A DNA stretch of 64,000 nt from Stichopus chloronotus (taxonomy: Eukaryota > Echinodermata > Holothuroidea > Aspidochirotida > Stichopodidae): NCBI GenBank assembly GCA_021234535.1, contig CM037842.1:7211845-7275844 (forward strand). The letters run 5' to 3'. The first letter of the stretch is position 1. Each line of letters starts with the position of its first letter. The notes beneath the pieces are model-generated. The model searched no databases. It was not told the DNA's origin and worked only from the letters and a program-made list of their open reading frames with translations. The position numbers and the translations under genes are program-made. Shown in pieces: positions 13,481 through 26,287 of this stretch.

Positions 13481-14299
13481 TTAATGTAGGTGTCCTCATT
13501 TTTAAAGGGTGTGGAAACTCATTAGAGATGCTCCCATCCTAAAAAGTAAGGGGCATGCATCCTCCACCCCACTTGGGCATTATCCAAGTCCGTACAGAGC
13601 CATAAACATACAGTATATATACTGCCACTGGTGGATCCAAATCCTTCTTTTGGGAGGGGCCACACTGATGGTAAAGTGATATGGTGGAGATGCCATTCCT
13701 TTCAGAAAATTCCTAAATGCCCTCGGATGCAATTTGATGCAAAAAAATTTGTGTTCCAAGTGTTGGCGCAAACAGCTTCAGTTGTGTCGTAAGCCGTCGA
13801 CAGGCCTGATTAAATATGTTCGGTTGCAGTCGGTGCATTTTAAGCCCTGTTCAAACCACCACGACTACCAAAGTGTCTACTCAGCTGCGTAGCCAAGGAG
13901 GGGGTTAAGGATCACTCCCACCCCCCCCCCCGGCAATATTGTGGTATTTACTTTTTCAGGACTTTGCCAGAAATTCCCAGGGGTATAGGCATAGCCAGGG
14001 AAAGGAGGGCGAATAGGGTGACCCTGCTTGACCTCATTTTCACGTTTCTCGGGATATTGCTAAATAGTAATTTCCTCAATTTACGGGTCAGGTCTACCAA
14101 GGCAGGGGTGGAATGCAGGGTTGGGAGCATTATGTATGCATGTAAAACACCCAGGAAGGGCCGTTTTCTACTATTTGAGTGATTTGTTGAGCCAAACGTT
14201 TCTTTGAACGCTCATCTTGGCATTGCATCATTTTTTTCACAAATTTATTTCAAATATTTCTTTAACTATTACACACATTTTTTTGTCCTGGAGATGTAC
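13481..14299. other. No gene seen
   Basis: Contains a C-tract near 13920-13931. The complementary reading frames at about 13948-14182 lie on opposite strands of the same DNA and show no domain or splice context. Confidence 0.35.
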
Positions 14300-14585
14300 A
14301 TACATTCTTCTCAGATGGTGAAAACAAAATCATCAGATGCCTGAAACACAAATATACATATGGAGATTATCAGGAAAAGGTACGTCTCAAAATTTAAAAT
14401 TATGTAATGGAATATATTTACGTATATTTCTTTTGGTATGTACATACATGTTGTTATTATCTCATCGCCCTATAGGGGCTAGATTAAATATTGTAGTCAC
14501 TTGGCTAGTGGAGCTATATATTGTTCTGTGTACCCATGGGAGAATGGTTGCCATGGAAATGCTTGGAGTGGATGAGTAGCGACAC
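14300..14585 (+). repeat. Dispersed repeat, inverted relative to 36815-37190
   Basis: CCCATGGGAGAATGGTTGCC, GGTACGTCT and TTATTATCTCATC appear here and, reverse-complemented and in the mirrored order, at about 36815-37190. Both copies share a boundary at GGATGAGTAG. No coding frame is maintained. Confidence 0.65.
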
Positions 14586-14714
14586 CCCAGGGGTACCCCA
14601 TGGTAGAGTGACCATGGGTACATGGTGGCCGGGTCTAGTTGGGTGGTATAAATGAAAACGTGTCCGTGCCAATTCGTGTGCGTGTCTGTACGTGTGAGTG
14701 TGTGTGTGTGCGTC

Positions 14715-15665
14715 CGGACCTGTCCAAATTGTGGTTTTTCCAGAATAGTTTGAAAAGCATATGAGCGATTAAGTTGAAACTAGTTAAGATTGTGCATGAT
14801 GCCAATATGTGCGAGTAGTATTAGTTGTATGATAAATTGAGTCAAATTTGCTGATTTTTTAGAAAAACAAAAGCCAATTTTGCCCCAAAATTGGTATTTC
14901 CAGCATATCTTGAGAAGTATTTGAGCATTTAATGCACAATTTTGCGAAAAAATTACCTGAGAATGGAAAATTTAAAGGTATATCACTTTTGTAGTAAAGA
15001 AAGTGAAATTTTGCTGATTTTTTTAGAAAAAAAAGCCAATTTTGCCCCAAAATTGGTATTTCCAGCATATCTTGAGAACTATTAGACCAATTAACTTAAA
15101 TTTTTCTAAGTACTTACCTGAGAACACATTGTTCAACATCATATCACTGAAAGGATAAATCCAGTGAATTTTGCTGATTTTAGAGAAAAAAAGTCAGTTT
15201 TGCCCCCAAAATTTGTATTTCCAACATATCTTGAGAACTATTAGACCAATTAACTTAAAGTTTTGTCAGGACTTAACTGAAAACACATTGTTCAACATTA
15301 TATTACTGTAATGATAAATCCTATGAATTTTGCTGATTTTTTACAAAAAAAGCCAATTTTCCCCCAAATAGGTATTTCCTGCATATCTTGAGATGTATTT
15401 GAGCATTTAATGCAACATTTTGCAAGGACTTTCTTGAGAATGTAATATACAAGGTATATCACTTTTGTATTAAAGAGAGTGAAATTTGCTGATTGTTTTA
15501 GAAAAACAAAGCCAATTTTGCCGAAGGTTTGTATTTCCACCATATCTTGTGAGCTAATTAAGGTTTAATGCAAATGTTTTCAATGCCATTCCTATGAACA
15601 CAATAATGAAGATACAGTATATTACTCTTATAGTAAACTGGTGAAATTGTATGATTGTTTGATAA
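14715..15665. repeat. Satellite-like tandem array, about 160-bp unit, 5-6 copies
   Basis: TTTGCTGATTTTTTAGAAAA recurs with TTGCTG at 14848, 15011, 15171, 15330 and 15486 (spacing 163, 160, 159, 156). Each copy also has GCCAATTTTGCCCCAAAATT and ATTTCCAGCATATCTTGAG. A partial first unit starts near 14715 and a degraded last one ends near 15665. Confidence 0.88.
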
Positions 15666-16859
15666 CAAACTAGCATCTGGATCAATAGACACCACCTTTT
15701 TAACTTCAGCTAAAACACCTGTAGCAGAACTGGCCCCTGTGGATAATTTCCTTTATGAGAACATTATTTTTAAGTCAAACAATAACTTTAGCAGAACCAC
15801 GTCCTGCACATGCAAATAGGAGACTTGTGTGCAAGTACCTATAGAGGGATGCTCTTATATCCTGCCCCTAACTCTAACCACTAAGCGGTAAGCTTAACCT
15901 TACACGGAATAACCCAATGTTATAATTGTGTTATGTAGCGTAATATGCACAGATAATTTTGAGCCATTAGTTATCGTTACTTGAGCCTAGTAGCACCAGA
16001 CTATAACCTTAAGTTTGCTACCTTACAGTAGATATCAGTATTGAGATGCTTACCACCATTTTATACTTGAAGAATGTTTGCCACTCATTTACAACCAGTT
16101 CCCTGAACTAGGTCTCTGTTAGATGTGGTTGCAGTAAACTATTACAAATCCTATGTGCATGCCCTGTATTTAAATCAATGCATGTTGACGATGAGATACG
16201 CAACTCGGTGGATTGCCCTCTTGTTTATAATTTAAACATGTGGCGCATTGCAAACCGTTGATCATTAGTGTTCGGTTCAGTCAACAAATTACTCTTCAAT
16301 CACTATTTACCTGTATAAGTTGACCAGTAAATACTATACGCTTTTTTTTTATTTTTACAAAATAATTCCTGCTTATTCCTACTGCGAATTTTTCCAAATG
16401 AAATGAAAGAATGATGCAATCAAATTAGTTTTCAGATGCTTACATAGTTTTAAGTTATATTTTTCATGTGGCCATTTTTTATATAATGTGTAACCTCTAT
16501 TGCAGAACGTCATACCTGTTTAAAATCAACCCTCACTGCTTGAAGAATATCTGTATAAAGTTTGTCTCAATTTATGATTATTTGTCAGTAAGATGTCATA
16601 AATGTGAATTTGGGTATTTAATTCAGAAACAAGAAAAAGGTGCTGGGTATTTTATTTCGGTAGCTTTTTTTGTCTTTATGGTATGGAAGAAGAGTTTAAT
16701 TCAGAACATTACACAGATCAACCAGAATTAATGTGTAAATTTACATTTGATTTGCCATTTGACTGCTAGTAAGTTTATTTGACAAATTTAGTTACAGGTC
16801 CCTTTGACAAAGTTTTGGTTTAGATAATTGTAACCCAGTAGTGACTTTCTCTTTGTACG
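15666..16859. other. No gene seen; 3' flank of the short Ig receptor
   Basis: AT-rich DNA. On the minus strand this is downstream of the predicted stop at 16860 and would include its 3' UTR. No polyadenylation site was assigned with confidence. Confidence 0.35.
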
Positions 16860-19800
16860 TCATAACATCAATTCCTGCACATGGATTATCTCCTTGAAAG
16901 AAAGAATACATTAAATGAAATATAATGAATAAACTATAAACTAAGCTGGTTAAAACAACTTCAGGCATTAGTTTTATCTTTAAGTGTGAGAGCATACCAA
17001 CCAAGGGATGAAAGCTCCAACAGAAATGTAAAAAAGTTCCAACTCTCACTTTTTGCCAATAATCTTTCAAGAATGAAAAGTTCAATAGCCATCCATGCCA
17101 AAAGGATTGCTTGCGTTGGAGAAAACTTCGCCAATATTTTCAGTTATTATTCTCTCATTTGCTCTACTATGGATCAGAAGGTACAAGGAGGAAAATATTT
17201 GTTATTGCAAATAACAAAATATGTTATCCAAAATTGGTCAGGTGAATTAAATTGTCACTTTCCAATTGTATACATCGCAGTTATAAATGGTCACTAATAA
17301 TGACTCCTTAAACTGTTAAAGCTCACCTTATTTAGCAGTTGATTGATCCTTGACATGCCCAGATCAATCGGATGAATATCGTACAGTTTACAGGAACCAT
17401 TTGACGTCCCCAGCATTTTCCCATCGACAATACAAAATGGCAAAACTAGAAAGAAGTAAAATATTGTTGGTATTACATCATTAAATGCCATTTCATATTA
17501 TTGCCATGTATCAATTTTACTGTTTTACTTAAGGATAAGGAAGACCATGTTATTTTCAGACAAGGCATTGAATCATTTTTACGAGCAATACATATTGAAA
17601 TAACTGCTACATTGTCCAGTATCTATTGGTTACGGTTACAATTTCTAAACTGTCATTGTGTGAACAATTCAATCATAAAGGAAACCGTTTTGTTTATAGA
17701 AGAAAGAATAGTGTTAAAGCATTACTGGAAACATGACAAAATCATTATCAACAGATGCTAATATGTGCAGTATGAAAAACGAGCTTTTTTGCCCAACTTT
17801 ACTTTCATAGATTCAAGATTCTCCATTGTCTCAACAATGGTATGCGCAAAGGTAATCAAGTCATTCAAAATATTATTAGACGTCTTGAGTACGGTTTTCG
17901 ATTCTCGTCAACGGGATCTTCTCTTGTTTAACCAATCATAAGGTAATCATTCAGTATTTCATAATTCATTGGCTCATTAAACATTGCAAATGGATCCCAT
18001 TCATAAAGATACAAGAAGTTACAACAAATATCAGTTTAATTCAAGAGAATGCAGAGACAGTGACATGTTTTACCTTATGAAGAAACGGAAATAAATTCCA
18101 TGGCTAACTGAAAAGAATTTTTAAAAAAGGTATTTTGTACGTGGGAACAGGGAAGGTTTTGACATCTGTCTCTACTTGTTTTTGGTATTTACCTTTCCCG
18201 GTCGTTTCATTATTAAATAAAGCTTGACATTAACTAAACTATTACGTCACGCTTTGCCTATATTGCATTATATAATAGAAACAATAATATTTTGTATAGT
18301 GTTATGCTGTGTGAAATCTCCAAAACGTATTCATAATCGTTAGGTGTTTCCTTACACACCCTACCATTCTAATATATAGTCTTCCGTCAGTTCTTTTATA
18401 CCTTAATGTTGTGCAAATTTACATATAACTTAATGATCAATCCCATCAATCGCAATCAAGTCACGGAGAAATTAGGATGGATAGCTTATGCAACAATTTT
18501 ATCTATCCTATATTGTTATTCACCGACTAATCAACAAGATGTGACTCAGGGTAATAAATGAAAACATTCTTGTGCACATAAATATTAAAAACTTCTGCCA
18601 ATTCAACACTGGACATTTATACTTTGACCTTGATTTCCAAATCCACAAGTGGAGTGACTTACTTTTGCGGTTAACCTAAGGCTACTCATCAAAATATTCG
18701 ATTAGAAGAAAAGTTTTCAGACCAATCTATCAAATTATAATAATTGTGACAAAAACAATATATTGAATAGGTACTTTATGTCTCACAATTCACGTTAACA
18801 AAATCATGTTGAAAAAGCGTGATTATCATCACAAACAAACAGTATCTCTTGATATTTTTAGTAATAAGGGAAACTTCTACTGTTTGTTTGAGCTGTGAAC
18901 ACCTGTTACAAAATACAAAGTCTATTCTGTTATTTGCGGGGTTTTTTTCTATCATTAAAAAATGGCCAAGTCAGGACGCCTCGGCTCAAGGGAATTTTAT
19001 AATAGATGTGATCCGAAGTGGTGATGTGAATGTGATGTACTTTTAGAACGTGTCCTGTCGTGTGACGAATGTGCTTAGGGACGATTTGGAAATCTAATTA
19101 TTGAGAAGTCAATAGAGATGAGCAAAGACGAAAAACGCTTTCAGTAGGCTAATATATTACGTAAACGTTAAAGTAGCTGAGAACTAATAGTATATTTTTG
19201 ACATGAAAAACGTTAATGTAAAATATAAACCCCATCAGCTTATGTTATTTCTTATGATGTTGTAATCTCCGCCTAACATAGTAATTAGACGTTAATGTGT
19301 GTATTTGCAAAAGTCAACCTCTAATGTAATAATGACTGATGGTGATACAAGAAATAAATAAAGTTATAAAGCTATTGCCAGCTAATTCTAAATAAAAAGA
19401 CTAAGTTCAATATATATATATTTATTTATATACATATATATCTCCAATCAAACAACATAAAGTTACGCATGAGTGGTCATACATTTGATTTTCGAAAAAT
19501 TTTTAGCGGGGATTTCTCTAAATCGGGAACTTCAGCCCTCTATACTCATTTAAGATCTCATGGGGTGACTTTTTTCTTCAAATTCAAGATTCTAGAAGTT
19601 TTGAAAGCAAAGTTTTAAAAGCAAAAAGTAATTATGAATTCGAGCGTTTGCTGGATCTGATAAGGAGGCATCGGATGTTGAAATTTGACAATTTAGTTCC
19701 CCACAGCTTAAATATTGCGGGCAATTCCTATAATCAAAACCGTGGAAGAAGACAAAACCGGTATTTAGCTTCCTCTGTTTGTGCTTTTGTATTTCGTTTG

Positions 19801-21781
19801 TTTCATTTTCTCGTCTTTTTTTCTCTCCCTCTTATTGATTTTACTTTGTGTGTACAGTAGCTCGTTATCCTAGACTGTGTTCACTGGGGCTTGCAATCCT
19901 TTTTATTTTTTGCTTTTTTTCGTCTTGTGTGTCTTCCCTCTTTTCTTGAAAGTCTACTTGTAACTTTCTTATTGACTTACTGTGGTACAAGTTGTGTTCA
20001 AGGGTTCTCTGTTGCCCGGAAATTAAACTGAATCGTCGTGTATAGGGTTTTTGTTTTCTCTATGCATATGTACATATGGATTTTACGGATGGTATACTGT
20101 GAGTATATTATTTTAAAGGGAAATGGGGCGTTTGTTTCACAGAAAACATATATATTATTCAAACCAATGTTTGTGGACGCAGACTGATAGATTATTCAAA
20201 ATAACGAAGGACAGCAGCCTTCTTTACAAGGAATAATTTTCTCACAGATAGAAACTCAGTTATTAGTTGCTCAACAATAATTTGTTTACCCAAACTTTTC
20301 AAAATTCAAACGATGCATCTTCCTTTGCTCATCACATGCATAATGTTTTGAGGAGATGAAGCTTTAGCAGGTGTTTATTGATGAGACTGGATGGTTTAAC
20401 AATGACTAAAGCTATTTCGTTATGTCATATTGGTGCATTCTAACCCCCCGCCCCTATGGCCTCTTAAGTATTTAATGTCGCGTCATGCAAACGCCGTTTC
20501 ATAGTTTTTAAGAATTGTGCGACGATACTCACCCTTCTTAAGATACATTAAAAGGAGGACAGCCGCCAATATTCCTGGTTGTAAGACAGCTAAACAAACA
20601 ATAACTAGCAAATTAAAGAAAGAAACTTTTGTTTACCGTATTTGTTATCAGTTTATTTTGTTTTCAAATCGATTCATTAGAAATATTAAAAAATATTATA
20701 AAAGATTAATTTGATTAATGAATAATTCAGCTTATTCGCATATCTTTGTTTAATTACAACATTACCTGCGGTCATTCTTTTCTTCACAAGTGAAGGAGAG
20801 ATATTTGTGCTTTCCAAATACAGTTCATATGTTGCTACTGGAATGGATCCCGGTACTATCTCAGGAGTTATTACTATTGAAAACGAAACATTTGATCGTT
20901 TTATTTACTTCTTCTCTGTATTTTTGTCTTTCAATATATTTATCGTAAGCAATCTGTCTTAAACGTAAGCATTCTAAATTCACCGGGGTCAAATATTATT
21001 AACGAAACACTCAAGCCTTATACACAACTTTTCTCAACTGTCAAGTTGCAGTTCTGAATCAGCACAGCACCACTGGGAACAGCTACCACTCCTGGAATAA
21101 TTAGCAGTGTTGTTACTCATACGTCAGATGCTCTTTTATAAAATATGGTTTTACAGTTAGGCAGTTCTTGGTTTACTATGCAATAACATCCAGTTCTATT
21201 ACATTGATTTCGCATTGCTGTAGAAACTGCTGCAAACCAGGCAGATAAAGTACAAATTATGGTGACTGAGCTAGCGTCATTGGTATCCTAGGAAAATGTA
21301 TCACTTACCTTGCTGATTACAAAATACGTTAAACGTGGTCAGAATTTTCTCCTTCCATTTACATGATATAGTGTTATTTGTTCCCGTATTACATTCTTCC
21401 AGAAGAAGGGAAGATCGACTATCGTGGCATTTGTTTACTTTTATCCCTCCTATAACACCGAAGGTAAAATTGGTCTGAGCTATAAGTGTGCCTCCGGAAA
21501 TCCATTTAATGTGTTCGGTCACATTAGTTGCACACACAAGGCAAACTGACGTATTGGTGACTCCATCGCAGTCGGTTATCGTATTCGTGTCACCATTTCT
21601 TCCATTACAGGTTGACATAGCACAAACACAATGACTGTACTCTATCGACAAAAAGAAAAAAAATTCGATTACAGTATATTCGCGTCGTCTATGTTAAAAA
21701 GTACGAACAAATCTTACCTCCTGAAATAAGGGCAATAAGCAGACAAATGGGAGCGTAAACTACTGCTGCAGTGGACGTCAT
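16860..21781 (-). CDS. Short Ig-domain membrane receptor without NACHT
   Basis: Exons (minus strand): 21781-21718, 21641-21309, 20873-20766, 20589-20533, 17445-17327, 16892-16860. The first four joins are all phase 1, as in the Ig-NACHT gene; the last is phase 0. Exon 1 gives a signal peptide (MTSTAAVVYAPICLLIALIS). Exon 2 is one Ig-like domain of about 110 residues with a V-C-L-V-C start, a downstream KWISGG tryptophan, a late SCKWKEK cysteine and several N-glycosylation sites. Exon 3 is a 36-residue stalk. Exon 4 is a short membrane exon (AVLQPGILAAVLLLMYLKK). Exon 5 gives a tail of about 40 residues with YDIHPIDLG. The join to 16892 reads only about ten more residues to TGA; read in phase 1, the same exon stays open to 16792, so the 3' end is uncertain. 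Predicted size is about 237 residues. No NACHT exon was found in the roughly 3.1-kb intron between exons 4 and 5. Confidence 0.68.
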
Positions 21782-22339
21782 CTTGATTGTATTCACATAT
21801 GCATAAATGAAAGGTGATGAGAATGCAACGCGCAATTTAATGATCTGAAAGTGAAATTCTTTAATCTGCCTGTAGTAGAATTAATATCACACCTCTCTGC
21901 TATAATTCACTTTCTTTCACATTTAACTTGAGATTACGATGTATTCTGTTATTGTCAGTCTGTGTGTATGTAATTAAAATGTAACCAATGTGAAGGCGAT
22001 GAATGAATGCATTGAATTAATGTGTGGGTGGGACAATATTTTTAATTAAGCTGTCAATATTTTGTTGATATTTTATTTTCATTGACATCATTAAAAAGCA
22101 CTGCATTTGTTGTTCAGTCAGTGGATATCAAATAATGACAAACTGTTTTTTTTTTCCAATTTCGCAGATTTCTGTATAATTTCTTGAGGAAAGTCTTGCA
22201 CATGTTTATTGATGGGTCAAAAAGGTTTACTAACGATTACAGTTATTTTTTGTACCATGCAAGTGCATTATAAACGCTCTATTTCTCTGAATTTCAGATT
22301 GACAAACGGTGCACCTTGCCTGCAAATTGACGTTCAACA
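21782..22339. promoter_or_regulatory. Shared 5' region of a divergent Ig-receptor pair
   Basis: This 558-bp gap lies between the ATG codons of two divergently oriented genes with similar signal-peptide exons. It probably holds the 5' UTRs and perhaps a bidirectional promoter. On the plus side an acceptor-like stretch (tctctgaatttcag) at about 22285-22300 suggests a spliced 5' UTR. I see no clear TATA box on either strand. Confidence 0.4.
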
Positions 22340-22415
22340 ATGATTTTGAAAATAACGATATTACTTTTATTTATCGGAGGTAAGAAGCAAAGCTAACTCG
22401 TAAAATAATACTCAT

Positions 22416-22705
22416 GCAAGTGGCTTGATATCATATGGAAAATGTAAAATTTTATTTGCATGTCTGGTCTCACATTCCATCAAGTTATATCTTGGTTGCA
22501 CATTTTATTTACTTATATCATATGGCATGTATTTCATCAAGTCATATCTTGCTTGATATGGCCATATGATACTTTGTTTCTATACTTTGGGCTGGCATTT
22601 CACAAAGTTATATCTGCCTCGATATGACCTTATAGCACTTCATTTGCATATATGAACTGGCAAATCTTCAAGTTAAATCTGGTTTAATTTAGCCATATGA
22701 AAGGT
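22416..22705. repeat. Intronic minisatellite, about 62-bp unit, 4 copies
   Basis: A unit containing CAAGTTATATCTTG and CATATGG recurs with starts near 22480, 22538, 22603 and 22667. It lies in the first intron of the degenerate Ig/NACHT gene. Copies are diverged and spacing varies from 58 to 65 bp. Confidence 0.6.
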
Positions 22706-22774
22706 CTTCCTCATAACATAAAATAGATATTGTATTGAGGTAAGCAACATTCCTAATATCGTCCTTAATCAACC

Positions 22775-24265
22775 GAAGGAAGGGAAGATGATTCGTCTGC
22801 AAACACCGAATCCAAAGACTCTGATTGGATTTTTTTCGAGAAGGAACGACTTCGTTATCTCCTAGCGGTGTGTGAATCGATTAAATTTTATAACCATTTA
22901 TTATGAGTTTGTTTCCCGTTGAGGAATTGTCCAAAGGCAACTGAGCATCAACTGAGCATGTATTTTTTTTTTTTTCAAAAAGGGGTAGGAATAGTCAAGA
23001 GTTGTCAGTCCCATTCATCAGCATCCACTTAAAAAATTATCCAACAAAAAAAGGTCAAATACGGTCTTCTTACATTCATTACTATAAGTACATTCAGTCT
23101 GAGACGTTGAGGCCTTACCGGCCGATCATAGCAATGATTTGCGTTGAATTACCAAAACTCTGCTCATGTTTGATACTCATGTTTTTTTTTTTTTTTTTCA
23201 TCAGATGAAAAAATAGAAGAAGTTGGTATGGAAATTAAATTAATTTTTATTTCTCTTTCTCAATAACGTTGTTTCCAATATTACCGCCATATTAACTGGC
23301 TTGTTTGCTTCATTCAGAAGTGTTTTAAATTAGTGAAACATCATTTTCTTTATTCGTGCTATTTTTAGTTGTATTCAAAAGGAGCCCACCTAACAAATTA
23401 TCAACTATATTGCTAACTCAATTACAATAACTTAATAAATAAACCAATTCTTTTAAAAAAGTCATGAGACGAAAGGAATATCGTATTGAGTAAAGAACCA
23501 TCGATATTATTGTCATCAAATGATCCATATCATAACTTCTCATTGGAAAGCCAAAACGATTGTGATGATGACTTCCTTTGTTTGACGGAAACTACCATTA
23601 CATTTAATTGTCACGTTGCTTTTCTAAATCCACCAAAAGAAAAGAAAGACGATTTGTCTGACGAAACCGAATCCAAAGACCCTAGTGAGAATACTTTGCA
23701 AGACGAAAAGACTTCTTTACCTCTTTGCGGTGTGTAAATCGATTTAATTTAATATCACCATTCTATTAGCAACTGCCTTGCTTGTTAAGTGCAGAAATTG
23801 TCCAAAGCCATTTGGCATCATCATTTTTCCTTTTTTCACATGGGAGTTTTTATAGTCATTAGTCGTCATTCCCATGCATCAGCGCCCACTTAATAAATAA
23901 TCAAGAGAAAGAGCTCAAATATGGTCTTCTTATATTCATTACTATAAGTGCATTCAGTCTGAGACGTTGAGGCCTTACCGGCCGATCATGGCAATGATTT
24001 GCGTTGAATTACCAAAACTCTGGTTATGTTTGATACTCATGTTTTGTTTTTTCATCAGATAAAGAAATAGAAGAAGTCGGTATGTAAATTAAATTCATTT
24101 TATTTCTCTTTCTCAATACAACGTTGTTCTCAGTATTGCCGTCATATTAACTGGCTTGTTTGCTTCTTTCAGATTTTTTTTTTTTTTTTTAAATTAGTGA
24201 AACATCATTTTCTTTATTCGTAATATCTGTAGTTGTTGTCAACGGGTACCCACCTAACGAATTTT
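22775..24265 (+). repeat. 860-bp tandem duplication of an exon cassette
   Basis: The block 22775-23405 recurs at about 23635-24265, offset 860 bp. Anchors are CGAATCCAAAGAC at 22807 and 23668, and GAGACGTTGAGGCC at 23101 and 23961. Each block carries the 3' end of an acidic stalk exon with donor GCG|GTGTGT and, downstream, a 21-nt phase-1 microexon after a T-tract and CATCAG. In the first block the stalk exon is altered and one base short, so it no longer joins in phase. The duplication therefore multiplies a symmetrical exon pair inside the receptor gene. Confidence 0.8.
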
Positions 24266-24924
24266 CAAAATATAGTCAAAGTTGTTCAGTTGTGACCTAA
24301 ACCGACACTTGAAAGTCCGGCATGGCTCTATGCATATTACTGTTGAGTATTCAGTGTATAGAAGCTTAAGCCCTACAGGCCGAAATATTGTGTACCGGCT
24401 AACGTGATAAATATACCAAGTTTTTTTTTTTTTTTTGAAGAACATTGATGTTGAATATGACAAGTTGAGACCGTTAAGGCATGGAATATATAGAGAGAGA
24501 GAAAAAGAGTGGGACAGAGCTGTGGTAGTTATAGGTTAATGGAGATTAAAAGAAAAAAAAACGAGATGAACATTTTTTTTTCTCTTTGGACTATGTAAAG
24601 GCCCTACTTATTTGTCAATTTGACTTGCTAATATAAATTAAACATTATTTTATGAGCTATATCAAGCAAGAAATATGGAGAAACGTATCCACTCGTCACA
24701 GACAAGAAAGAGAGTAGAATAAAAGAAGAATGGTGGTACTCTTTGTAAGAGAATATTGTGGCTATTCAGGATACAGAAATTCTAATTCAACTGATTTACA
24801 CTCTCTGGGTTGTCACTAAAACAGAATAGACAGCTAACCCGTACTAGAATTTACGGATAACTGTAATGAACATACGATACTTAACATTACACAACAATAA
24901 CTTAAAACAAGCGCTGTGAAAGAA

Positions 24925-25115
24925 TTCAAGCTAAAAGGGTATATTATATTGAGTTAAGTTCGATTGATGTTATTCTTATCAAATATCAAATATAAAAAAT
25001 ACTACCGTTTCCTTGCAAAGAGAAGGCAACTAGTATCAGAATTTTCTTTGTTTTACCGAAATTAACTTACGATTTAATGCTCAGCGTTTCATTATTTGTT
25101 TTTTAACTACATACT
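24925..25115 (+). pseudogene. Third, decayed copy of the Ig/stalk exon
   Basis: The stretch from GGGTATATTATATTGAG to about GCTCAGCGTTTCATTATTTG aligns by eye with the start of the 23496-23729 exon and its upstream flank, including the ACCGAAATTA and TTTAATG segments of the Ig strand. It holds frameshifts and stops and has no usable splice sites that I can see. It shows that the exon family was copied at least three times in this intron. Confidence 0.5.
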
Positions 25116-26287
25116 TAATATTATTGTTTTGTATTTTGTAAAAAAATAACTTAAGTGAAAGATGAATGACTCCTTTATCATAATTATGTAAATATTTTAT
25201 GTGAAGGGAAATTTATCCTTCCTAGGTTGTCCAACTTGTTTTGCCCTTTATCATATCCATCAATACAAAATTCCTCATGAATGTAACCGCGCCTTTCCTT
25301 TGTCATTATCTAGGGTACATGAGTGTCAATATCACAGGGAACGAAGTGCAGATTACATTAAATAAAGGGATTTTTGCGCTGCACTGTGTTTCAAGATTTA
25401 GAGGTAAAGTATATTTGGATATGTGCTTATTTTTGTAAATCATGCGGCAATGACGTATTTATGCTTTAAGGATAACTGTTTCTTGATTTGCAGATTAGTT
25501 TAATATAATTAGCTGGCGTATAAGTGCAAAGTGTTTCATTGCCAAAATGCAGTAATCATCACAGTAACATCACGTTTCATAATATTTAGAAATCATTAAC
25601 ACTAAGAAACACTATCACTTGATTCAAGAGCTCTTCCCAATCAGGTAATGGATCTGAGTCTAAAAAACAAAACGAGGAAACTCAGAGGATGACGAGCGGG
25701 TCCACAGATACACAGGAAAATGAGGTGCTTGGAATGTCTACTTCAGACTTCGTGGAACCAGAAGTGGAACAATCCCTGAAAAAGTATTATGCAGAAATAC
25801 TGCTATCGGGTCTCTATAAAGTTGCAGAAAATTGTATCTTCTATGTAAGCTTTGAAACGAAAGGCAAGAATAAGTTTACATATCCCGAACTGTTGGACAA
25901 CGCCTTTTGGGACAAACATGAAAGGGTCCAACTGATCGGTAACCAAGTCGATGGACCTCCAATTTCATTTCAGTTGATCCTATATGAATGGCTAAAAGGA
26001 AATATTCAATCAGGTATCTTACCTATATATTTTGATGTGAGAGAGGGATCGTTCCTAGATGCACTACGAAAATATTACATGATATTCAGGGTGAAAAATT
26101 AAACAATGTCTTGAAAACTCTTTGCCTTGCACTGGTAGATGGAGTTAATAGCTCTGATGAGTCAGAAAGTATATTGAAAGCTGTTGATTCCGTGCTTAAA
26201 GCATCCTCAAATATCATAGTTTGGGTAGCCTTGACTGAAATCAAATTGGAGAAGCCGTTTATAACGGTTGAGGAAGCTTCAAACTAA

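Larger units (their letters stand above)
22340..26287 (+). pseudogene. Degenerate Ig/pseudo-NACHT receptor gene
   Basis: Visible exons: 22340-22379 (signal peptide MILKITILLLFIGG, phase 1); 23205-23225 and 24059-24079 (21-nt microexons reading DEKIEEV and DKEIEEV, phase 1-1); 23496-23729 (Ig-like strand TETTITFNCHVAF then an acidic Lys/Glu/Asp stalk; 5' border weak); 25314-25403 (half an Ig domain, ITLNKGIFALHCVSRF, phase 1-1); 25645-26287 (NACHT-like). The last exon aligns by eye with the intact NACHT exon of the 52-60 kb gene, but the P-loop is replaced (IGNQVDGPPISF where the intact gene has ISDPGYGKTFFF), Walker B reads LALVDGVNSSD, and the frame shifts near 26090 before ending at TAA 26285-26287. 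No membrane exon or second Ig half was found. It could be a decaying gene or a very divergent one; the frameshift favours decay. Confidence 0.6.

Noticed and set aside
14337..14579. 80-codon plus frame (MPETQIYIWRLSGKG...)
   Set aside because: It lies in a dispersed repeat with an inverted copy at 36.8-37.2 kb that does not keep the frame.
14715..15665. CRISPR-like array
   Set aside because: Units of about 160 bp are tandem and fully repeated without unique spacers, and the DNA is from an animal nuclear genome.
16792..16862. Longer 3' end for the short Ig receptor (DNPCAGIDVMTYKEKV...)
   Set aside because: It needs phase 1 at the 16892 acceptor, but the preceding exon ends in phase 0. It remains possible if an unseen exon intervenes.
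16986..17297. 103-codon plus-strand frame
   Set aside because: It lies in an intron of the minus-strand short Ig receptor, has no domain and no splice borders; likely chance.
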